A DNA stretch of 64,000 nt from Oxynema aestuarii AP17 (GCF_012295525.1 NZ_CP051167.1:5253501-5317500), one strand, 5' to 3'. Positions 47,687 to 57,462 are shown, counted from the stretch's first letter. Numbers and translations are program-made. Notes: a model not told the origin generated them from the letters alone.

Positions 47687-48676
47687 ATGATTCACGAGGT
47701 CTTTCCGGTTATCTACTCGACCCTGAACGCCGAGGCATTGGTCGATCGCGTTCTCGCCTGCTATCCTCTCGATCCAGTTCGTCGTTGTCAGTTTTGGCAT
47801 CGCGGCTTGAGTGACGTTTACGTGGTGGAAACGTCACGGCAGATGTATGTTTTGAGGGTTTCCCACTACCACTGGCGATCGAAGTCAGAAATTGATTTTG
47901 AATTGGAATTGCTCGATTTTCTCGATCGCCACCACCTCCCGGTTGCGGCCCCGTTGACCACGATCGCCGGAGACCTCTCGGTAACGATCGCGGCGCCGGA
48001 GGGCGATCGCTACGCGGCCCTGTTTCCTTACGCCCCGGGAACGGTTCCGGTGGGGGACTTCAACCCGACCCAAAGTTTTGCGATCGGCGAAACCCTGGCC
48101 AAAATCCACCAAATTTGCCAAAAATTCCGCCCTCGGGCGGTTCGCCAGTCGTTAACCCCCGATTACTTGCTCGAAGATGCCCTAGAGGCGATCGCCCCTT
48201 TCCTCAAACACCGCCCCCACGACCTCCAACAGCTACGAGAGGCGATCGGTGCGATCGAAGCCCGACTCGCCGAACTGCCCCAACACAGCCCCTTTTGGAC
48301 CGTCTGCTGGGGCGATCCCCATAGCGGGAACGTCCACTTTACCCCGTCCGGACAGATGACCTTATTCGATTTCGATCAATGCGGTTATGGTTGGCGGGCC
48401 TTCGATATCGCCAAGTTCTGGCAAGTTTCCTTACGCGCCGGGACGAGTAAAGCCGTCCGTCAGGCTTTTCTCGAAGGGTATCAAGGTGTCGAACCCCTCA
48501 GCCAACGAGAACTTGACGGTTTGCAATCCCTCACTCAAATGGCCCATCTCTGGATGTGGTCGATCAATCTCCACAATGCCCGTCTTTACAACTACAGTCG
48601 CTTAGACGAGAGCTATTTTACTCAACGTCTCGAACACCTCAAATTGTTACGGTCTTCCTCGTGGCAATTATTTTGA
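47687..48676 (+). CDS. APH/homoserine-kinase-type phosphotransferase
   Basis: 329 residues from ATG 47687; an upstream extension of the frame has no support. The fold is of aminoglycoside-phosphotransferase type: a beta-rich N lobe (HRGLSDVYVVETSRQMYVLRV), the catalytic loop WGDPHSGNVHF (Brenner motif) and the metal-binding LFDFDQCGYGWRAFDIAKF. The usual HGDLH is WGDPH here, but the Asp and Asn are kept. The substrate is probably a small alcohol or amino sugar, and resistance is only one possibility. It is a lone gene. Confidence 0.85.
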   Translation: MIHEVFPVIYSTLNAEALVDRVLACYPLDPVRRCQFWHRGLSDVYVVETSRQMYVLRVSHYHWRSKSEIDFELELLDFLDRHHLPVAAPLTTIAGDLSVTIAAPEGDRYAALFPYAPGTVPVGDFNPTQSFAIGETLAKIHQICQKFRPRAVRQSLTPDYLLEDALEAIAPFLKHRPHDLQQLREAIGAIEARLAELPQHSPFWTVCWGDPHSGNVHFTPSGQMTLFDFDQCGYGWRAFDIAKFWQVSLRAGTSKAVRQAFLEGYQGVEPLSQRELDGLQSLTQMAHLWMWSINLHNARLYNYSRLDESYFTQRLEHLKLLRSSSWQLF

Positions 48677-48709
48677 TCTTGCGAGGGGCGATCGCCTTAA
48701 TCTAAATAC

Positions 48710-49246
48710 TTAATCTAAATATTCGACGTTACGAACTTCCGTAGCGAAAATTTTCCATTCTCCATTAGATTTTTTGAGGATATGTACCGCTTGAATGCGG
48801 TTATTTCTAAATTCAGGACCGCTAATTTTGGTCGTGGTTTGGGTGACTTGAACTTGTGCTTCGTTACTCGATTGTGAGATCACTTCCAGGCTGTTAATTT
48901 CGTACCTGAGGTTGTAATTATCGATTAACTGCTGGGTGAAACTGCGGGTAAAATCGTAAACGGGCGAATTTTCATCGATGGTCGCCATGTAAGCATCGAT
49001 ATCTTCCGCGTTTAAGGCGCGCAAATTTTCACGAACTGCCGCTTCGATCGCCTGTTTTTGTGCCGCATTTCCCCCTTGTTGCAGTTGGGCTACGGGGGTG
49101 ACCGGGTGGCTTGCACGAGTCGTCCCTTCTGCGTTCTGCTGGCTTGTTCCCGGTGCGGCACTGGCGGGATTGGCGATCGCGGCGATCGCTGAAAGAGCCA
49201 CCGTCACCCCAACTTTTCTTAATAGTTGGAAATTAAAAGCTGACAT
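48710..49246 (-). CDS. Exported NTF2-like (SnoaL-type) protein
   Basis: 178 residues from ATG 49246. The signal peptide VGVTVALSAIAAIANPASAA probably cleaves after ASA. A low-complexity linker leads to an NTF2-like cone fold of ~110 residues (VRENLRALNAEDIDAYMATIDENSP, TQTTTKISG, GEWKIFATEVRNVEYLD). Catalytic residues cannot be assigned. The role is unknown. Confidence 0.75.
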   Translation of the reverse strand: MSAFNFQLLRKVGVTVALSAIAAIANPASAAPGTSQQNAEGTTRASHPVTPVAQLQQGGNAAQKQAIEAAVRENLRALNAEDIDAYMATIDENSPVYDFTRSFTQQLIDNYNLRYEINSLEVISQSSNEAQVQVTQTTTKISGPEFRNNRIQAVHILKKSNGEWKIFATEVRNVEYLD

Positions 49247-49359
49247 AAGTTTTAGAATCAATAAACTGACTTCTTATGCCTAGCAAAAAAAAAGGCGATC
49301 GTCAATAGTTATACTATAGCCTTCCTCAATCAATTGGGTCGGAGTTCCCTACCTAAAAC

Positions 49360-49418
49360 CTTGGGAGTGCGAGCATTCCGATCGCTGGTTTTGTTCCAAC
49401 AGATTTAGGCTCGCTATA
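49360..49418. repeat. Interspersed repeat, copy 2
   Basis: Diverged copy of the element at 8576-8634, sharing CTTGGGAGTG, GAGCATT, the TTCCAA core and TTTAGG...GCTATA. Confidence 0.55.
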
Positions 49419-49487
49419 TTGCTCTAAAAGTGGGAGAGAGGCATCCTCGGTAAGGAAACTCTACTGCTCTCTTCAGGCGCTCTCATG

Positions 49488-49520
49488 ATTTTGAGGATAT
49501 TTTGAGAATATTTTGAGGAT
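49488..49520. repeat. Three tandem 11-bp units
   Basis: ATTTTGAGGAT, ATTTTGAGAAT, ATTTTGAGGAT, each exactly 11 bases. The 11-bp period places each unit on the same helical face. Confidence 0.85.
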
Positions 49521-49579
49521 ATTGTCATCCTAATTAGCTTCAGCTCTTTGTTCGGCGATCGAGAGAACCGATCGCCCGT

Positions 49580-50014
49580 TCAAGAGTCTGAATTTCCCCG
49601 ACGGAAAAACTGTTTTAAAATTTCGCTCGGTTTGCGATCCCAGCGATCGATATGTTCGTAAATGAATCCTCGTTCGTCAAATTTATAAGTTGAGTTGCCA
49701 TTGAAGAAAATACGAGCTTTCCACGGTACCCGTAAGGTACCGCGCACGGTCCATTCCACGAAAAGGGTATTTTCGCTCGCTTGGCGCACGTCGGCAACGT
49801 CAAAATCGAGTTGAGTAAAAAAGAGTTGACCGTGGAAACGTAGAGTCCAAAAAATAATCCGATAGTTGAATTTTCCTTTGAACGTATTGACCGGGTCTTG
49901 AAAAAAGATATCGTCTCGGTAAATATCGTAAGAAATATCCCGTTTAAAAAGGGTCGGTAAATCCTGTTTTAGCGTGGCGATCGCGCGATCGACCTCGATG
50001 ACAACCTCGTTCAT
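49580..50014 (-). CDS. DUF2358 family protein
   Basis: 144 residues. The NTF2-like family is shared by cyanobacteria and plastids. Motifs: LKQDLPTLFKRDISYDIYRDDIFFQDPVNTFKG, the RFHGQLFFTQLDF strand and FDERGFIYEHIDRWDRKP. No signal peptide. The function is unknown. ATG at 50014. Confidence 0.88.
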   Translation of the reverse strand: MNEVVIEVDRAIATLKQDLPTLFKRDISYDIYRDDIFFQDPVNTFKGKFNYRIIFWTLRFHGQLFFTQLDFDVADVRQASENTLFVEWTVRGTLRVPWKARIFFNGNSTYKFDERGFIYEHIDRWDRKPSEILKQFFRRGNSDS

Positions 50015-50095
50015 GGTAATTGTATTAAGGGACGGGCGATCGTTATTTTATCGGCTTTTTCCGAGTCTGACTAGCGATCGCCAACCGCCAAGGGT

Positions 50096-50635
50096 TCAGC
50101 GATCGTGATAGCGGCGATAGCCATCGGGATAAACCGTCAGGCGATCGAGATAAGCTTCCGATAAATCGCACTGCTGGACGCGAAACAAATTGCATCCATA
50201 TAATTTGGTTCCACTCAATCGGGTGCGTTCCAAAATCGCGCGGCTTAAATTAGCTTTTGACAGATCGGCATTACTTAAATCGGCATTAGAAAGGTCGGCA
50301 TTTTGAAGATTGGCGCCGGACAGATTCGCACCGCTTAAATTAGCGCCCCGTAAATTAACTCGCGATAAATTAGCGCCTGCTAAATTGGCATTCGATAAAT
50401 CAGTTTGATATAATTTGGCATCACTTAACTCGATCGCGACGGCTTGAGCTAGCGCTACCTTTGCATAAGATAAATTGGCATAAGGTAAGTAGGCTTCAGT
50501 TAAATTACTACTCACCAGATTGATTTCTTGCAAATCTGCTTCAAATAAATCGATAGCCGCCAGATCTGTTTCGGCAAAATCGCGACGACCTGCTCCATAT
50601 TGAGCTAATACCTCTTTGGCACTGAGTTTCTGCAT
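50096..50635 (-). CDS. Pentapeptide-repeat protein
   Basis: 179 residues. The helical start MQKLSAKEVLAQYGAGRRDF is followed by ~24 A(D/N)LxX pentapeptides (NLSGANLSGANLQNADLSNADL...), then a short non-repeat end (CDLSEAYLDRLTVYPDGYRRYH). It is a right-handed beta-helix with no enzymatic residues. Its architecture is similar to the protein at 30892. The role is unknown. Confidence 0.9.
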   Translation of the reverse strand: MQKLSAKEVLAQYGAGRRDFAETDLAAIDLFEADLQEINLVSSNLTEAYLPYANLSYAKVALAQAVAIELSDAKLYQTDLSNANLAGANLSRVNLRGANLSGANLSGANLQNADLSNADLSNADLSKANLSRAILERTRLSGTKLYGCNLFRVQQCDLSEAYLDRLTVYPDGYRRYHDR

Positions 50636-50985
50636 AACAATGTGTTTTCTTCGTCAACCCCTTCCATTGGCTGTACGTCTGCTGACTACAATGACAACCG
50701 AGAGTCGATGGTTTGAGTATCGATCTCAAAAAGTTTTTTTGAGCATTAATACTTAGTCTTTTTTGAGGTTAACGGAATGTAACAACAATCTCATTTTTCT
50801 TTAAAATTTTTTAATACTTAATCCCGATCGCCGCCACCTTGCGCGCGGCGATCGCCTTTCCTCCCGCGATCGAGGGAGCGCCCGGGTAAAGACTTAGTAT
50901 TTTTACTTAGAAAATTCCCCTTTTCAGCCTCACTAATGTCAAGATCGGAAAGAATGTTGAACAAAAATAGCGACGCACTCCCCCT
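50636..50985. other. Divergent promoter region
   Basis: 350 bases between the minus-strand pentapeptide gene and the plus-strand SagB-like gene. AT-rich with repeated AATACTTA(G/A)T and TTTTTTGAG segments and a GC-rich HIP1-containing middle. No gene was seen. Confidence 0.5.
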
Positions 50986-52521
50986 ATGCCAGACTTGCCA
51001 ATTTCGATCGCCCAACACTATCACGATCGCACCAAATACGACCCCGACACCCTCGCCGCGAAAGCGCGAAAGTTGGATTGGGAGAATCAACCGATCCCCT
51101 TTAAAGAATACAAGATCGGCAAGACGATCGACCTCAAACCGTATCTGAAAAAACTGTCCGAACAAGAGCGCCAAGACCGAGAGATCCTCGGTTTGAAGCG
51201 ACTGTCGCGGCTGTTATTCTGTACTTACGGACTGACCGCCAAAGTGCCGACGAGTACCGGAAATCCCCTCTATTTTCGGGCCGCACCTTCCGCCGGAGGC
51301 TTATACCCGGCAGAAGTGTATCTAATCTCTCAAGGCACTCCCTTTCTCCCTCCCGGACTTTACAACTACCAAACCAAAACTCACTCCCTGATCCGCTTCT
51401 GGGATGCAGACGCCTGGCCCACTTTGAAAGGCTCGTGTTTTTGGCATCCCGTCTTAGAAAGTACGCGACTGGCGATCGCCACCACCGCCGTATTTTACCG
51501 CTCCGCTTGGCGTTACGAAGACCGCGCCTACCGTCGTATTTTTCTCGATACAGGCCACTTACTCGGCAATCTCGAACTCGCCAGCGCCTTAACCGACTAC
51601 CGACCTCACGCCATTGGCGGCTTTCTCGATGCCTCCCTCAACAAGCTGTTCTATCTCGATCCCGACCGAGAAGCAGTGCTTACCGTGATTCCCCTCGCCG
51701 ACTTGCTGGCAGTGGATCAGAACCTGCCCCCCTATCGTACCGCTTTACCCTCCGCCACCCAAACCACCTATCCCGAGGTCGCCGACGGCGACTTACTCAC
51801 CTACTTCCACCACGCCACCGAGATCGATACCGATACCAGTGGTACCGGAGGCTGGACCCGGGACAGCGAACCGGAAGAACGGGAAGATAAGTATAATTTG
51901 CCCTTTTGTTCTAAAGTCTCCACCCGAACGCCTCCCATCGATTGGGGTGAAAATCTCCAAGGATTGGAAAATACGATCCTGCGCCGCCGTTCTACCCGCA
52001 GCTATAACGGCGCCTCGATTACTTTAGAAGAACTCAATGCCATTCTCGATTTTACCTACCATCCGCAACATTATCTCTATCAAGGATTGGACGGACAGCC
52101 GGACTTTTTCGACCTGACCTTACTCGAAACCTTTGTCGCCGTCTCTTCCGTGGAAGGGTTGGACGAAGGCTGTTATTATTACGCCCCCAAAGCGGAAGAG
52201 TTACGCCAAGTGCGGTTTAAAAACTTCCGTCGCGAACTGCATTTCTTGTGTTTGGGACAAGATTTAGGGCGGGATGCTGCCGCCTTAGTCTTCCATACGG
52301 CAGATTTGAAAAAGGCGATCGCCAAATACGGCGATCGCGTTTACCGCTACCTGCACATGGACGCCGGACATCTCGGTCAACGGCTCAATTTAGCTGCAAT
52401 TTACATGGGATTGGGCGTCAGTGGGATCGGCGGCTTTTTCGACGATCGCGTCAACGAAGTTCTCGGCATTCCCGAAGATGAAGCAGTCATTTATATTACC
52501 ACCTTGGGCAGACCCCGTTAG
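50986..52521 (+). CDS. SagB/ThcOx-type double nitroreductase-domain oxidoreductase
   Basis: 511 residues. Two tandem FMN nitroreductase-like domains: the first (~70-245) has RAAPSAGGLYPAEVYLIS and the second (~330-510) has LRRRSTRSYNGASITLEELNAIL and MDAGHLGQRLNLAAIYMGLG. SagB-type enzymes oxidise azolines to azoles in peptide natural products. Here no precursor peptide or cyclodehydratase is adjacent, so this is a stand-alone homologue, common in cyanobacteria, with unknown substrate. It is probably cytosolic. Confidence 0.85.
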   Translation: MPDLPISIAQHYHDRTKYDPDTLAAKARKLDWENQPIPFKEYKIGKTIDLKPYLKKLSEQERQDREILGLKRLSRLLFCTYGLTAKVPTSTGNPLYFRAAPSAGGLYPAEVYLISQGTPFLPPGLYNYQTKTHSLIRFWDADAWPTLKGSCFWHPVLESTRLAIATTAVFYRSAWRYEDRAYRRIFLDTGHLLGNLELASALTDYRPHAIGGFLDASLNKLFYLDPDREAVLTVIPLADLLAVDQNLPPYRTALPSATQTTYPEVADGDLLTYFHHATEIDTDTSGTGGWTRDSEPEEREDKYNLPFCSKVSTRTPPIDWGENLQGLENTILRRRSTRSYNGASITLEELNAILDFTYHPQHYLYQGLDGQPDFFDLTLLETFVAVSSVEGLDEGCYYYAPKAEELRQVRFKNFRRELHFLCLGQDLGRDAAALVFHTADLKKAIAKYGDRVYRYLHMDAGHLGQRLNLAAIYMGLGVSGIGGFFDDRVNEVLGIPEDEAVIYITTLGRPR

Positions 52522-52574
52522 GGGAATCTAGGGAGTAGGAAATCGAGACTGGTGCCGATCTCAAAGCCTGTGGT

Positions 52575-52591
52575 GCGGGCATCTTGCCCGC
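52575..52591. repeat. Palindromic repeat, inverted relative of 12546 copies
   Basis: GCGGGCA-TCT-TGCCCGC, the reverse-complement core of the repeat at 12546-12641. Confidence 0.7.
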
Positions 52592-52603
52592 CTCTGTTTC
52601 CCT

Positions 52604-52646
52604 CAATCTACAATTTACAATCTACAATCTAATCTCTAATCTCTCC
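52604..52646. repeat. CAATCTA-type short tandem repeat
   Basis: Heptamer array of CAATCTA/CTAATCT units running up to the ATG of the small ORF, leaving no ribosome site. Confidence 0.8.
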
Positions 52647-52760
52647 ATGAAATCTCGAATTCGCTCGATCTTCAGCATCGGTTTATTTATCCTTCTCTCC
52701 GTCGCCCTCGGCGTTTTAAGTGCTAACTTTCTCTTTGCCCTCATCCAAAAATTTGGTTGA
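52647..52760 (+). CDS. Possible 37-residue single-helix membrane protein
   Basis: Open from ATG 52647 to TGA 52760. A basic start (MKSRIRS) is followed by one hydrophobic helix (GLFILLSVALGVLSANFLFALI) and QKFG. This is the layout of the tiny thylakoid subunits of photosystems, cytochrome b6f or NDH, but the sequence matches none I recognise. There is no ribosome site, because the tandem repeat abuts the ATG. The protein may be real or chance. Confidence 0.4.
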   Translation: MKSRIRSIFSIGLFILLSVALGVLSANFLFALIQKFG

Positions 52761-52785
52761 ACACGACTCAAATCCGATCGCCCCC

Positions 52786-54171
52786 CTACTTACCGATGCA
52801 AAAACGGCTGAAGATGCGATCGAGGACCGACTCGGTGACTTCTTCTCCCGAAATCTCCCCGAGGGCTTGGATGGCGCCGCGTAAGTCGATCGTCCAAAAG
52901 TCGAGGGGGAGGTGGTCGGCGATCGTTTTTTGAACTTGTTCGAGGCAAGTTTTGGCGCGAGTGAGGGCGGCAGCTTGGCGGCGATCGATCGCGATTTCCA
53001 GGTTGGCGGCTTCTACCGAACCCGCGCCCACCGCTTGTAACAGGGCGGTTTCGAGGTCTTCAATGCCTTCGTTGCGGACGGCGCAAGTTTTGACCGTCGC
53101 CCGAATCGACTCGCCGACGGGGATTTCCGGTAGGGTGTCCGCGCGATCGATTTTGTTGATGACGAGAATCAGGGGGCGGTGTTTGACGCGATCGTAAATT
53201 TCACGATCGCCCGGCGTCCACCCGAGTGCAGCATCGACAGTCAACAAGACCACATCCGCCGATTCCGCCGCCAACCGCGATCGCTCCACGCCGATTTGTT
53301 CGACCCGATCCTCGGTTTCGCGAATTCCTGCCGTATCGAGGATCTGTACCGGGATTCCCCGTACGACTAATTGGGATTCCACCACGTCGCGGGTCGTCCC
53401 GGGTAAGTCGGTCACGATCGCGCGATCGCTGCGACTCCAGGCATTTAACAAGCTCGATTTTCCCACGTTGGGACGACCGACGATCGCCACCTTCAAGCCC
53501 ATCCGCAACAGTTCCCCCTGTTGCGCCGTCCCTAAAATCTCGCTCATTTCGCCGACGAGGCGATCGATCTGCCGCACGATCTCCGCTTCGTCTAAAGGCG
53601 GCAAGTCTTCTTCAAAATCGATCCGCGCTTCGATCTCGGCGAGTAAGTCGAGACTGTCCGCGCGCCACTGGCGGATCGGCTGGCTTAATTTGCCCCGAAT
53701 CCCGGCTAAAGCGGCTTGGGCGGCGGCGGCAGATTGGGCGCCGACCAAATCGGCCACACTTTGCGCCTGGGTCAAGTCCAGCCGCCCGTTTAAGAAGGCT
53801 CGCAAGGTAAATTCTCCCGGTTCGGCCAACCGCGCCCCGGCTTCCAAGCACAGTTGTAACACTTGCTGGACGGGCATGATGCCGCCGTGACAGTGAAATT
53901 CCACCACGTCTTCGCGGGTGTAAGACCGGGGGGCTTTCATCAGCAGTAACAAGGCTTCATCGACGACTTGCCGGGTTTGGGGATGGCGGACGTAGCCGTA
54001 CAAGACCCGGTGGCTGTCCCACGGTTGCCGTCCCGGGGCGTCGAACAGGCGTTCGGCGATCGCGATCGCCTCCGACCCGGACATTCTCACAATACCGATA
54101 CTCCCCTGTTGGGGAACGATCGCCGTCGCAATTGCCGCGATCGTTTCTGCTGCCGCATATTCTGGCGCCAT
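52786..54171 (-). CDS. mnmE: tRNA uridine-5-carboxymethylaminomethyl GTPase
   Basis: 461 residues. The N-terminal tetrahydrofolate domain ([24 protein letters not shown]) and central helices ([22 protein letters not shown]) flank an inserted G domain: G1 [28 protein letters not shown] and NKID. The conserved C-terminal catalytic tip is FCIGK. With MnmG it modifies wobble uridine of tRNAs. It is convergent with the small ORF upstream in coordinate. Confidence 0.97.
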   Translation of the reverse strand: MAPEYAAAETIAAIATAIVPQQGSIGIVRMSGSEAIAIAERLFDAPGRQPWDSHRVLYGYVRHPQTRQVVDEALLLLMKAPRSYTREDVVEFHCHGGIMPVQQVLQLCLEAGARLAEPGEFTLRAFLNGRLDLTQAQSVADLVGAQSAAAAQAALAGIRGKLSQPIRQWRADSLDLLAEIEARIDFEEDLPPLDEAEIVRQIDRLVGEMSEILGTAQQGELLRMGLKVAIVGRPNVGKSSLLNAWSRSDRAIVTDLPGTTRDVVESQLVVRGIPVQILDTAGIRETEDRVEQIGVERSRLAAESADVVLLTVDAALGWTPGDREIYDRVKHRPLILVINKIDRADTLPEIPVGESIRATVKTCAVRNEGIEDLETALLQAVGAGSVEAANLEIAIDRRQAAALTRAKTCLEQVQKTIADHLPLDFWTIDLRGAIQALGEISGEEVTESVLDRIFSRFCIGK

Positions 54172-54344
54172 CTTGCCTTCCTTTTTTCCCTTCGATGCTC
54201 GCTAGTACAATATTCATACAGGAATGGTCGTCGAACGACGAACCTACTCATAAACGCGAGGGAACCGACTGACTGAAAATCCCTCAATTCTGACACGAAC
54301 CGACGAATAATTAACCCGTCTTTAAAATAGTTTGCTATTGTCTT

Positions 54345-54995
54345 ATGAACCAATTGTCCTATCCCAAGGTCAAGCCCCAGTGCGATAAACCATTGGACGA
54401 AAACCACGATTCCCGTCGAGATTCGGTGCAAGGGTCGGCCCCTCGGGAGCGATCGCGGTGGGAGAGATTCAAGGATTGGGTCAATCCCTTGCCTTGTTCC
54501 CTGGAACGGCGACCGGATTGGAAGCGACGGCTGCGTTATTTTTACTATCGCTTTTTGCGAATTAAAGGTAGCCCCCAATATTTAGCGCGAGGGTTGGCGA
54601 TCGGGGTTTTTGCCGGGTTTTTTCCCTTATTTGGCTTGCAAACTTTAATCGGCATCGGTTTGGCGATTCCCTGTCGCGGTCACAAGCTGATGGCTGCCGC
54701 CGGAACCTGGGTGAGCAATCCCCTGACCTACGGGCCGATCTTTTGGCTCAATTTTGAGGTCGGTCAGTGGGTGTTGGGGTCTGGGGAAGTCTTCGCCAGC
54801 GAGTTTTTAGAATCGGCCTCGGCGTTGTTGCTGTTGGGGACGGAGTTCGTGACGACCCTGTTGGTCGGTTGCACGATCGTCGGCACGATCGCCGCCAGTG
54901 CCAGTTATTTTATCGGGTTGTGGGCGATCGGCCAATTTCGTCAGGCCCGCCGAGGCGATCGCCATCGCAAATCTATTGAAGGGCGCCACCTCTGA
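54345..54995 (+). CDS. DUF2062 membrane protein
   Basis: 216 residues. The basic N-terminal half is soluble (WERFKDWVNPLPCSLERRPDWKRRLRYFYYRFLRIKGSP). DUF2062 follows, with three membrane segments and the motif AIGVFAGFFPLFGLQTLIGIGLA, then NPLTYGPIFWLNFEVGQWVLG. The function is unknown; some relatives lie near glycosyltransferases. It is divergent from mnmE with ~170 bases between. Confidence 0.85.
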   Translation: MNQLSYPKVKPQCDKPLDENHDSRRDSVQGSAPRERSRWERFKDWVNPLPCSLERRPDWKRRLRYFYYRFLRIKGSPQYLARGLAIGVFAGFFPLFGLQTLIGIGLAIPCRGHKLMAAAGTWVSNPLTYGPIFWLNFEVGQWVLGSGEVFASEFLESASALLLLGTEFVTTLLVGCTIVGTIAASASYFIGLWAIGQFRQARRGDRHRKSIEGRHL

Positions 54996-55218
54996 TTCCC
55001 TTACGGCGGATCGATGGCGATCGGGGTGCATCCACTTGAAGATCGGCGATCGATCGAAGCTTGAAAATGGACAGTTCGCCGGGAAAATTTCCATGTTTCG
55101 ATCGCCACAATAATGCCGATCGAAACAGGTTTTCAAATTTCCACAGAAATAAACTGCGATACCGAGCCTAGGGAACATTCATGGCATAATCAAAACCAAC
55201 TATGGCTCTAGGGCGCTC

Positions 55219-57462
55219 ATGATCGGCAAACTTTTAGACAGGCGTTATCGAATTATCAAAGTTCTGGGAACGGGGGAATTCGGACAGACCTATTTAGCGG
55301 CAGATACCCACCGCCCGGGCTATCCTCAATGCGTCGTCAAGCAATTGCGACCGCCGAGTAACAATCCGAGAACTTTGCAAATTATAGAACTTATTTTTAA
55401 AAAAAAGGCAGAATCTTTAGAAAAACTCGGCAAACACGACCAAATCCCCCAACTGCTGGCTTTTTTTGAAGAAGATAAAGAATTTTTCCTGGTTGAAGAA
55501 TTTATTCCCGGACGACCACTTTCGGCGGACATCGGCCAGGGAAATCCCCTGGAAGAAGCGGTGGTGGTGTCGTTATTACAAGAAATTTTAGAAATTTTAG
55601 TGTTCGTCCACGGTCACGGAATCGTTCATCGGGATATCAATCCCGAGAATCTGATCCGACGCCAACTCGATAATCAATTGGTTTTGATTAACTTCGGACC
55701 GATTAAAGAAATTAGTTATCAGTTAATGAAAACTCAAGGGCAATCCTCGTTGAATGGATCGGGGGAAGTCAATACCTACGTGCCTTTGGAGTCGGCCCAA
55801 TTACATGCCCCTTACGGGGACGATCTTTATGCGGTGGGGGCGATCGCCATTCAGGCGGTTTCGGGGTTGTCGGCCCGCGAGTTGCCGCCGTTATCGGCGT
55901 CGAACGGGACCAAAGGGGAAGTGGCGCCCTGGCGACAAAATTTGAAAGTCTCTGGGGAGTTCGCCCGGATTTTGGAAAAAATGGTACACGCCAATCCCGG
56001 CGATCGCTATTTGTCGGCGACGGAGGTGCTGGCGGATTTGAGAAAGCTCAACCCCCGCCCGGAAGGGGTTTTCGCGGCGATCGCGCCGCCGACGCCTCCG
56101 GTGACGAGTCCCCCTGCACAGACCCCGGAAGAACGCCCGCGCCCCGCACTGAAGGGGTCGTCGTCGCGATGGCGATCGCCGGTCAGTTCGGGGTCGCTGT
56201 TGTGGAGTGCGATCGGCATTCTCGGCGCCGTCGGGGTGGTGGTGGTGTTGTGGTTGTTTTTGGCCCAGTCGGCCCGCCATCGGGTAGATCGGTTGAAAAC
56301 CACGGGGTTGGAGTTGGTGGATCGGGGCGACCCCCAGGCGGCCCTCGAAGAGTTCAATCAGGCGGTGGAATTGGAACCGGACAATCCGGAAGCGCACTAC
56401 AACCGAGGCAATGTCCATTACGATTTGGGGAATTATCAGGCGGCCCTGGAGGATTACGATCGCACCCTGGAGTTATCGCCGAATAAGACGAATGCGTTTT
56501 ACAATCGCGGTTTGACTCATTACGAGTTGGAAAATTATCCCGAGGCGATCGCCGATTTTACCCGGGCGATCGAAGATAATCCCAACGATGCGGATGCGTA
56601 TTACAAGCGGGGGTTGGTATATTACGAGTTACTCGATTACGAGAAGGCGATCGCCGATTATACCGAGGCGATCCGTCTCGACCCCCAACAGGCGAATTTG
56701 GCGCTTTTGAATCGGGGCTTGTCTCGGTCGGCGTCCGGGGACAAACAAGGGGCGATCTCGGATTTTACCGAGGTGCTTCGTTCCGATCGCAACAATCCCG
56801 ATGCGTTCTACAGTCGCGGGCGCGATCGCTTCTTCCTGGCGGATTATCAAGGGGCGATGGAGGACTACAGCGAGGCGATCCGGCTCAATCCGGGCAATCC
56901 GGCGTACTATACCAATCGTTGTGCGACTTATTTGAATTTGTCGCAATACGACAAGGCGATCGCCGACTGTACGAAGGCGATCGAACTCGACCCCAAAGAT
57001 GGAACCGCTTACGGCAATCGCTGTATCGCTCACGTCAATCTCGGCAATGCCGCACAAGCGGTGGTTGATTGTACCGAAGCGATTCAGATCCATCCCGATT
57101 ATGCGAAGTTTTATAGCAATCGCGGTTTGGCGCGATCGGTCTCCGGGGACAAAGCCGGGGCGATCGCCGATTATACTAAGGCGATCCAGTTGGTACCCAG
57201 TGACGCGGTTGCCTACAGCAATCGGGCGGCAGCTTATGCAGATAAGGGGAACAGCAGTGCGGCGATCGCCGACTACAGCCAAGCGATCCGCCTCAAACCC
57301 GATTTCGACCGCGCCTACCACGATCGCGCCTTACTGCGCGCCCAACTCGGCGACAAACCCGGGGCGATCGAAGACCTCCAAAAAGCCGCCACCCTCTGCC
57401 TCGATCGCGGTCAAGCCAGTTGCTACAACGACGCCCAAGCCCAAATCCGCCAACTCCGTTAA
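55219..57462 (+). CDS. Ser/Thr kinase-like protein with TPR array, NFG instead of DFG
   Basis: 747 residues. A Hanks-type kinase domain (~1-275) has the glycine loop GTGEFGQTYLA, lysine VVKQL and catalytic loop HRDINPENLI (Asp139, Asn144). The metal-binding DFG is INFG (Asn158), and the APE segment is YVPLESAQ. Activity may therefore be lost or weakened (inference). A Pro-rich linker and one membrane helix (~330-352, LLWSAIGILGAVGVVVVLWLFLA) are followed by eleven TPR units outside or inside the membrane. Similar kinase-TPR proteins are common in cyanobacteria. The ATG is in GCGCTCATGATC; no clear ribosome site. Confidence 0.9.
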   Translation: MIGKLLDRRYRIIKVLGTGEFGQTYLAADTHRPGYPQCVVKQLRPPSNNPRTLQIIELIFKKKAESLEKLGKHDQIPQLLAFFEEDKEFFLVEEFIPGRPLSADIGQGNPLEEAVVVSLLQEILEILVFVHGHGIVHRDINPENLIRRQLDNQLVLINFGPIKEISYQLMKTQGQSSLNGSGEVNTYVPLESAQLHAPYGDDLYAVGAIAIQAVSGLSARELPPLSASNGTKGEVAPWRQNLKVSGEFARILEKMVHANPGDRYLSATEVLADLRKLNPRPEGVFAAIAPPTPPVTSPPAQTPEERPRPALKGSSSRWRSPVSSGSLLWSAIGILGAVGVVVVLWLFLAQSARHRVDRLKTTGLELVDRGDPQAALEEFNQAVELEPDNPEAHYNRGNVHYDLGNYQAALEDYDRTLELSPNKTNAFYNRGLTHYELENYPEAIADFTRAIEDNPNDADAYYKRGLVYYELLDYEKAIADYTEAIRLDPQQANLALLNRGLSRSASGDKQGAISDFTEVLRSDRNNPDAFYSRGRDRFFLADYQGAMEDYSEAIRLNPGNPAYYTNRCATYLNLSQYDKAIADCTKAIELDPKDGTAYGNRCIAHVNLGNAAQAVVDCTEAIQIHPDYAKFYSNRGLARSVSGDKAGAIADYTKAIQLVPSDAVAYSNRAAAYADKGNSSAAIADYSQAIRLKPDFDRAYHDRALLRAQLGDKPGAIEDLQKAATLCLDRGQASCYNDAQAQIRQLR

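Larger units (their letters stand above)
49247..49579. other. Non-coding region with repeats
   Basis: 333 bases. It contains the second copy of the CTTGGGAGTG...GCTATA interspersed repeat (49360-49418) and a perfect-unit tandem repeat (49488-49520). No gene was seen. Confidence 0.65.

Noticed and set aside
50986-52521. SagB-like gene as part of a RiPP biosynthesis cluster
   Set aside because: No precursor peptide, cyclodehydratase, protease or transporter gene is nearby; the neighbours are a pentapeptide protein and mnmE.
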